From: FEN-1219 sp963817615
GTDB taxonomy: Bacteria; Pseudomonadota; Gammaproteobacteria; Steroidobacterales; Rariloculaceae
Assembly: GCA_963817615.1 (NCBI GenBank)
Contig: CAWFPH010000001.1
Span: forward strand, 248,001 to 312,000
Reading direction: 5' to 3'
DNA length: 64,000 nt
Every line of letters starts with the position of its first letter. Within the stretch, counting starts at the first letter, position 1. Position numbers and translations under genes: made by a program. This document shows positions 60,231 to 64,000 of this stretch, piece by piece. Under the pieces are notes generated by a model. That model was not told the origin of the DNA. It did not search any database and saw only the letters and a program-made list of their open reading frames with translations.

Positions 60231-63200
60231 TTATGTCGAAGCGGACGGCGGATCGTCGGCGTCGAGTGAGAGCAGCGTCGCGTTGCCGCCGATGGCTGCC
60301 GTGTTGGTGGTCACGGTCTGTTCGACCGCGAACCGGGGTAGGTACGAGGGACCGCCGGCTTTGGGTCCCGTGCCGGACAATCCCATCCCGCCGAACGGCT
60401 GCACGCCGACTTGCGCACCGATCATGTTGCGGTTGATGTACACGTTCCCGACGTGCGCTCGCTCTGCGACGAACTTCGCGAATGCGTCGATGCGCGAATG
60501 TATCCCGAGCGTCAAGCCGTAGCCGCTGGCATTGATCTCGTCGACCAGCTCGGCCGCACCTGACGCGCGGTAGCGGACCACGTGCAGCACGGGTCCGAAT
60601 ATCTCGCGCGTGAGCGCGGCCGCGCTCGGCAGCCCGATCAGCGTCGGGGGCACGAAAAGCCCATGGTCATGCTCGGCACCGAGCCGGCACTGGTGCAGCA
60701 CCGCGGCACGATGCTCTTCGATGTAGGTGGACAAGGCGGCGCGTGCTTGCTCGTCGATCACCGGCCCGACGTCCGTGGCGAGGAGGGCGGGATCGCCGAT
60801 CACCAGCTCGTCCATGAAGCCGCGCAGCATGCGGAGCACTTCGTCAGCCGTGTCGTCTTGCAGGCAGAGCAGCCGCAATGCGGAGCAGCGTTGGCCCGCG
60901 CTGTTGAACGCAGAGTAGGCCGCATCGCGCACGACTTGCTCCGGAAGGGCGGAACTGTCGGCGATCATTGCGTTGATTCCGCCGGTCTCCGCGATCAGCG
61001 TCGCGATGGCTCCGTCCCGGCGAGCGAGGCCACGATTGATGGCGTGTGCGGTCTCCGCCGACCCGGTGAACACGACTCCGGCGATCCGATGGTCCGCCAC
61101 CAACGCGCTGCCGAGGGCGGCTCCGTCGCCCGGCAAGAATTGCAGCGCTTCTCCCGGAATTCCGGCCTCGCGCAGCAACTCGACGGCGCGCGCAGCGGTT
61201 AGCGATGCCTGCTCCGCCGGCTTGGCGAGGGCTACGTTGCCTGCCGCAAGAGCGGCGGCGATCTGGCCGACGAAGATGGACAACGGAAAGTTCCACGGGC
61301 TGATGCAGAGGAACGGCCCACGGCTGCGCAGCACGAGCCCGTTCCGCTCTCCCGTCGGCCCGGGAAGCGCGATCGGTGCGAAGACCGGAACCGTCTGCGA
61401 GGCGTAGTACCGCAGGAGGTCGACGGTCTCGCGCACCTCTGCGAGGGCGTCGGGCACGGTGCGGCCGGCTTCCGTCACGCAACGGGCGACGAGCTCGGCG
61501 GCGTCGGCTTCCATGAGGTCGGCGGCCCGGCGCAACAGCTCGGCGCGCCGCTCCGGTGCGACGCTGTTCCAGCGAGCTTGGTAGGAGACCGCCGCGTTGA
61601 GCGCCGCTGCGGCGGTTGCAGTATCCGCAAACTCGACGCTGCCGATGCGGCGTCTTCGATCCGCCGGATCGAGCACGTCATGAGGTTCTCCCGGCGTATC
61701 GAGCCCGTTCACGTACGGCGCGGCACGCCAATGCCCCGGCTGCGTCGTGCCGAGAGCCGCGGCGAGCGCGGCGCGCTCTCGCCCGTCCGCGAGATTGCGG
61801 CCGTGGGAATTCTTACGCTTGGGTTCGTAGAGATCCGGCGGCAGCGGAATGCGCGGATTCGCGAGCGACGAACGTTCGTGGATCCGCTCGAGCGGATTCG
61901 CAACCAAGCTTGCGGCGGGCGCATCGGCGTCGATCAGACGGTTGACGAACGAAGTGTTCGCACCGTTCTCGAGCAGGCGCCGCACCAGATAGGGCAGCAG
62001 GTGCTCGTGGCTGCCGACCGGTGCGTACACGCGGCAACGATGTGCGTCGCCGCGCCGCTCGATCAGCTCCGAATACAGCTCCTCGCCCATGCCGTGGAGA
62101 CGCTGGAACTCGAAAGGCCGGTCCGCTCCGACTTCGAGAATCCATGCCACGGTATGCGCGTTGTGCGTCGCGAATTGCGGATAGAGGCGCGGCTGCTCGA
62201 GCAGGAACTTGGCAGCCGCCAGGTAGGAGACGTCGGTGTTGGCCTTGCGGGTGAACACCGGGTAGCCGGTGAGACCGAGCTCCTGGGCGCGCTTGATCTC
62301 CGAGTCCCAGTACGCTCCCTTGACGAGCCGGACGGGCAACATTCGGCCATCGCTTGCGGCTGCATCGGCCAGCGACTTCAGCGCGTCCAACACGGGTAGT
62401 GCGCGCTTCTGATAGGCCTGCACCGCGATGCCGAGACCCGAGTAATCGGCGAGCGCGGCGTTGCGAAACACGCGCGTGAAGATCCAGAGCGACAGTTCCA
62501 GGCGATCCGCTTCCTCGGCGTCGACCGTAACGCCGACTCCCGCGGCGCATGCCGCCGTCGCGAGCTCGAGCAGTTTCGCGGCGAGCTCCTCGATCGCGCG
62601 ATGGCTCTGAGCAATCTCATAGCGCGGCGATAGTGCCGACAGCTTCACCGACACGCTGGGGGCCGCCAACGGTTGACCCGGCCGCCCGCCGTGCCGGCCG
62701 ACGGCCGCGATCGCGTCGCGATAGGCTTTCAAATACCGGTCGGCGTCTGCGCGCGTGAGCGCGGCCTCGCCTAGCATGTCGAACGAATAGTCGAACTGCG
62801 GCGAACGGGACGCGCGCTCGAGTGCCGACTCGATGGTCTGTCCCATCACGAATTGCTGGCCGAGTATTCGCATCGCCTGCCGCAGTGCCGCCCGCACGAT
62901 CGGCTCGCCGAGCCGCTCGGCGAGCCGTGCCAAAAACTTGGCCGGCGGCTCGGCGACGTCGGCGGGCCGCAGGATCTTGCCGGTCAGTAGCAGCGCCCAG
63001 GTCGACGCATTCACGAACAACGATTCGCTCCGACCCACGTGAGCGCGCCAGTCGGCACCGCCGAGCTTGTCCGCGATGAGACGATCGGCGGTCGCGGCAT
63101 CGGGGATTCTGAGCAGCGCCTCCGCGAGGCACATCAGCACCACGCCTTCTGCGGACGACAGGTCGTACTCGCCGAGCAGCGCGTCGACGCCTTTCGCACG

Positions 63201-63419
63201 TTCGCGACGTTTGCGAATCGCCTCGACGAGCGCGACGGCAAGCGTTTGGATCCGCGTAGTCTGCGCTGCGGACGAACTCGCCTCCGCAGCGAGCCCGCGA
63301 ACCACGGCGGTCTCGTCCGCGAGATAGCACCGCGCGAGGTCGTCGTTCGTTGCGGGCGGTGCCGGGTGCGCGTCGTCGAAGAGCCAGCGACGCAACGGCA
63401 CCGTGGTCGATGGGCTCAT
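60231..63419 (-). CDS. putA: Bifunctional proline dehydrogenase/L-glutamate gamma-semialdehyde dehydrogenase
   Basis: This 1062-aa protein has a proline dehydrogenase TIM barrel (about 190-480; SVKLSALSPRYE, TVDAEEADRLELSL, RLVKGAYWDSEIKRAQELG, FATHNAHTVAW) and an ALDH domain (about 560-1030; catalytic Glu in ETGGINAMIADS, Cys in NSAGQRCSALR, PFGGMGLSGTGPKAGGP). It oxidises proline to glutamate at the membrane using FAD and then NAD+. No N-terminal ribbon-helix-helix DNA-binding domain is present, so it should be a class A-type enzyme without autoregulation. The ATG at 63419 (MSPSTTVPLRRWLF) was chosen. The 171-base gap after its stop holds a 7-bp stem-loop (60181-60199) but no clear terminator. 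Confidence 0.94.
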   Translation of the reverse strand: MSPSTTVPLRRWLFDDAHPAPPATNDDLARCYLADETAVVRGLAAEASSSAAQTTRIQTLAVALVEAIRKRRERAKGVDALLGEYDLSSAEGVVLMCLAEALLRIPDAATADRLIADKLGGADWRAHVGRSESLFVNASTWALLLTGKILRPADVAEPPAKFLARLAERLGEPIVRAALRQAMRILGQQFVMGQTIESALERASRSPQFDYSFDMLGEAALTRADADRYLKAYRDAIAAVGRHGGRPGQPLAAPSVSVKLSALSPRYEIAQSHRAIEELAAKLLELATAACAAGVGVTVDAEEADRLELSLWIFTRVFRNAALADYSGLGIAVQAYQKRALPVLDALKSLADAAASDGRMLPVRLVKGAYWDSEIKRAQELGLTGYPVFTRKANTDVSYLAAAKFLLEQPRLYPQFATHNAHTVAWILEVGADRPFEFQRLHGMGEELYSELIERRGDAHRCRVYAPVGSHEHLLPYLVRRLLENGANTSFVNRLIDADAPAASLVANPLERIHERSSLANPRIPLPPDLYEPKRKNSHGRNLADGRERAALAAALGTTQPGHWRAAPYVNGLDTPGEPHDVLDPADRRRRIGSVEFADTATAAAALNAAVSYQARWNSVAPERRAELLRRAADLMEADAAELVARCVTEAGRTVPDALAEVRETVDLLRYYASQTVPVFAPIALPGPTGERNGLVLRSRGPFLCISPWNFPLSIFVGQIAAALAAGNVALAKPAEQASLTAARAVELLREAGIPGEALQFLPGDGAALGSALVADHRIAGVVFTGSAETAHAINRGLARRDGAIATLIAETGGINAMIADSSALPEQVVRDAAYSAFNSAGQRCSALRLLCLQDDTADEVLRMLRGFMDELVIGDPALLATDVGPVIDEQARAALSTYIEEHRAAVLHQCRLGAEHDHGLFVPPTLIGLPSAAALTREIFGPVLHVVRYRASGAAELVDEINASGYGLTLGIHSRIDAFAKFVAERAHVGNVYINRNMIGAQVGVQPFGGMGLSGTGPKAGGPSYLPRFAVEQTVTTNTAAIGGNATLLSLDADDPPSAST

Positions 63420-63541
63420 GCCGCTAGTGTGCCTCAGGCCGAAGGCGCCCGCTGTTCGCTGGCGGGGCTTCGCGATTTCCGTGGTGCTCGGGCTTCGAGA
63501 GGAACGAGCGGAAACGGTCACCGGCGGCGGCCGGCCGGCGG

Positions 63542-64000
63542 TCAGTTGGCGCCGCTCGGGCGGCCGATCATCGTGAGGAATTCAGCTCGCGTGCGTGGAT
63601 CGGAGCGGAAGTGCCCGAGCAGTTGGCTCGTGAGCATCGACACGCCATGCTTGCGAACGCCTCGTGTGGTCATGCATTGATGCACGCCTTCGACGACGAC
63701 GCCTACGCCACGGGGTTTCAGGACGTCCTGAATGCAATGGGCGATTTGAGCCGTCAAGGATTCCTGAACCTGCAGCCGCCGCGCGAACGTTTCCACGACG
63801 CGCGCGAGCTTGCTGATGCCGACCACTTTGCGGTCCGGAAGATAGCCGATGTGCACCTTGCCGATGATCGGCGCCATGTGATGCTCGCAATGCGACTCGA
63901 ATGAGATGTCACGCAGCACGATCATCTCGTCGTAACCGTCGACCTCGTGAAAGGTGCGCCGCAGGAAAGCGATCGGATCGTCGGAATAGCCGCTGAACCA
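63542..64000 (-). CDS. folE: GTP cyclohydrolase I, partial (5' end outside window)
   Basis: About 152 codons are visible; translation continues past base 64000, so the N-terminus is missing. The visible part starts FSGYSDDPIAFLRRTFHEVDGYDEM and has the zinc ligands Cys and His in SHCEHHMAPIIGK and Cys in HQCMTTRGV, plus LPDRKVVGISKLARVVE and the C-terminal RAEFLTMI. The enzyme makes dihydroneopterin triphosphate from GTP as the first step of folate (and pterin) synthesis. It is upstream of putA on the same strand with a 122-base gap. Confidence 0.94.
   Translation of the reverse strand, partial: WFSGYSDDPIAFLRRTFHEVDGYDEMIVLRDISFESHCEHHMAPIIGKVHIGYLPDRKVVGISKLARVVETFARRLQVQESLTAQIAHCIQDVLKPRGVGVVVEGVHQCMTTRGVRKHGVSMLTSQLLGHFRSDPRTRAEFLTMIGRPSGAN

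Noticed and set aside
1..64000. tRNA, rRNA, CRISPR arrays, riboswitches and insertion sequences
   Set aside because: I scanned by eye for TpsiC-like GTTCGA blocks, regularly spaced repeats and transposase motifs and found none convincing. A covariance-model scan would be needed to exclude small RNAs.

Overview
The window is GC-rich, densely coded chromosomal DNA. It holds about 50 protein genes and no rRNA, tRNA, CRISPR array, transposase or integrase that I could see. The gene content suggests an uncultured, soil- or sediment-type proteobacterium, most likely a gammaproteobacterium of the Steroidobacteraceae/Nevskiales kind. Supporting signs are a type IV pilin with the FTLIELMIVVAIIG start, bifunctional PutA, LigABCI aromatic ring cleavage, a DUF1592-DUF1552-ankyrin cluster, ADOP-type permeases, and TonB-box-like EEVVVT/EEVIVTGSRI strings. 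The taxonomic call is inference.

Layout. 1-203: an imperfect inverted repeat, then a ribosome binding site. 204-12775 (+): a lignostilbene-type dioxygenase coupled to a tiny Tat-signal protein, a class V aminotransferase, a degenerate metallo-beta-lactamase-fold protein, the DUF1592/DUF1552/ankyrin exported module, and a 997-aa fusion of three SnoaL-like domains with an esterase. 12818-18779 (-): an SDR, a PKD-domain exported protein with a sorting-type C-terminus, an FAD reductase, a PRMT-like methyltransferase and a DUF4159 protein. 18952-24752 (+): a MATE transporter, a MESH1-like alarmone hydrolase, a frameshifted ADOP permease, and a lipoprotein with a possible sigma-54 promoter. 24780-30444 (-): a MauE-SRPBCC fusion, two tandem PQQ dehydrogenases, and a hydroxycinnamoyl-CoA hydratase-lyase. 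30742-39426: a molybdenum hydroxylase large subunit, an HtrA protease, a cytochrome c lipoprotein, a pirin, and two tandem DUF4139 proteins. 39429-46733: a CitE-like lyase, a frameshifted quinone oxidoreductase, an aromatic aminotransferase, a degenerate E2-like protein, an MFS transporter, an aldo/keto reductase and a methyltransferase. 46889-50899 (+): a GtrB/GtrA/GT-C surface-glycosylation cassette. 50904-57215: an aldehyde dehydrogenase, ligC-ligI, a small membrane protein, ligB-ligA, and an extradiol-type VOC protein. 57253-64000 (-): modC, modB, pilA, a small unknown, putA, and a partial folE.

Functional theme. Several genes fit catabolism of lignin-derived phenylpropanoids. The stilbene-type dioxygenase and the feruloyl/coumaroyl-CoA hydratase-lyase would give hydroxybenzaldehydes. 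The aldehyde dehydrogenase, molybdenum hydroxylase and quinoproteins could oxidise aldehydes or alcohols. LigAB, LigC and LigI take protocatechuate by 4,5-cleavage through 2-pyrone-4,6-dicarboxylate to 4-oxalomesaconate. ModBC could supply molybdate to the molybdenum hydroxylase. An O-demethylase, LigJ and LigK are not in the window.

Two genes (21342 and 41300) carry single-base frameshifts, which could be real decay or assembly errors. All function calls come from reading motifs and remembered family sequences, not from searches.
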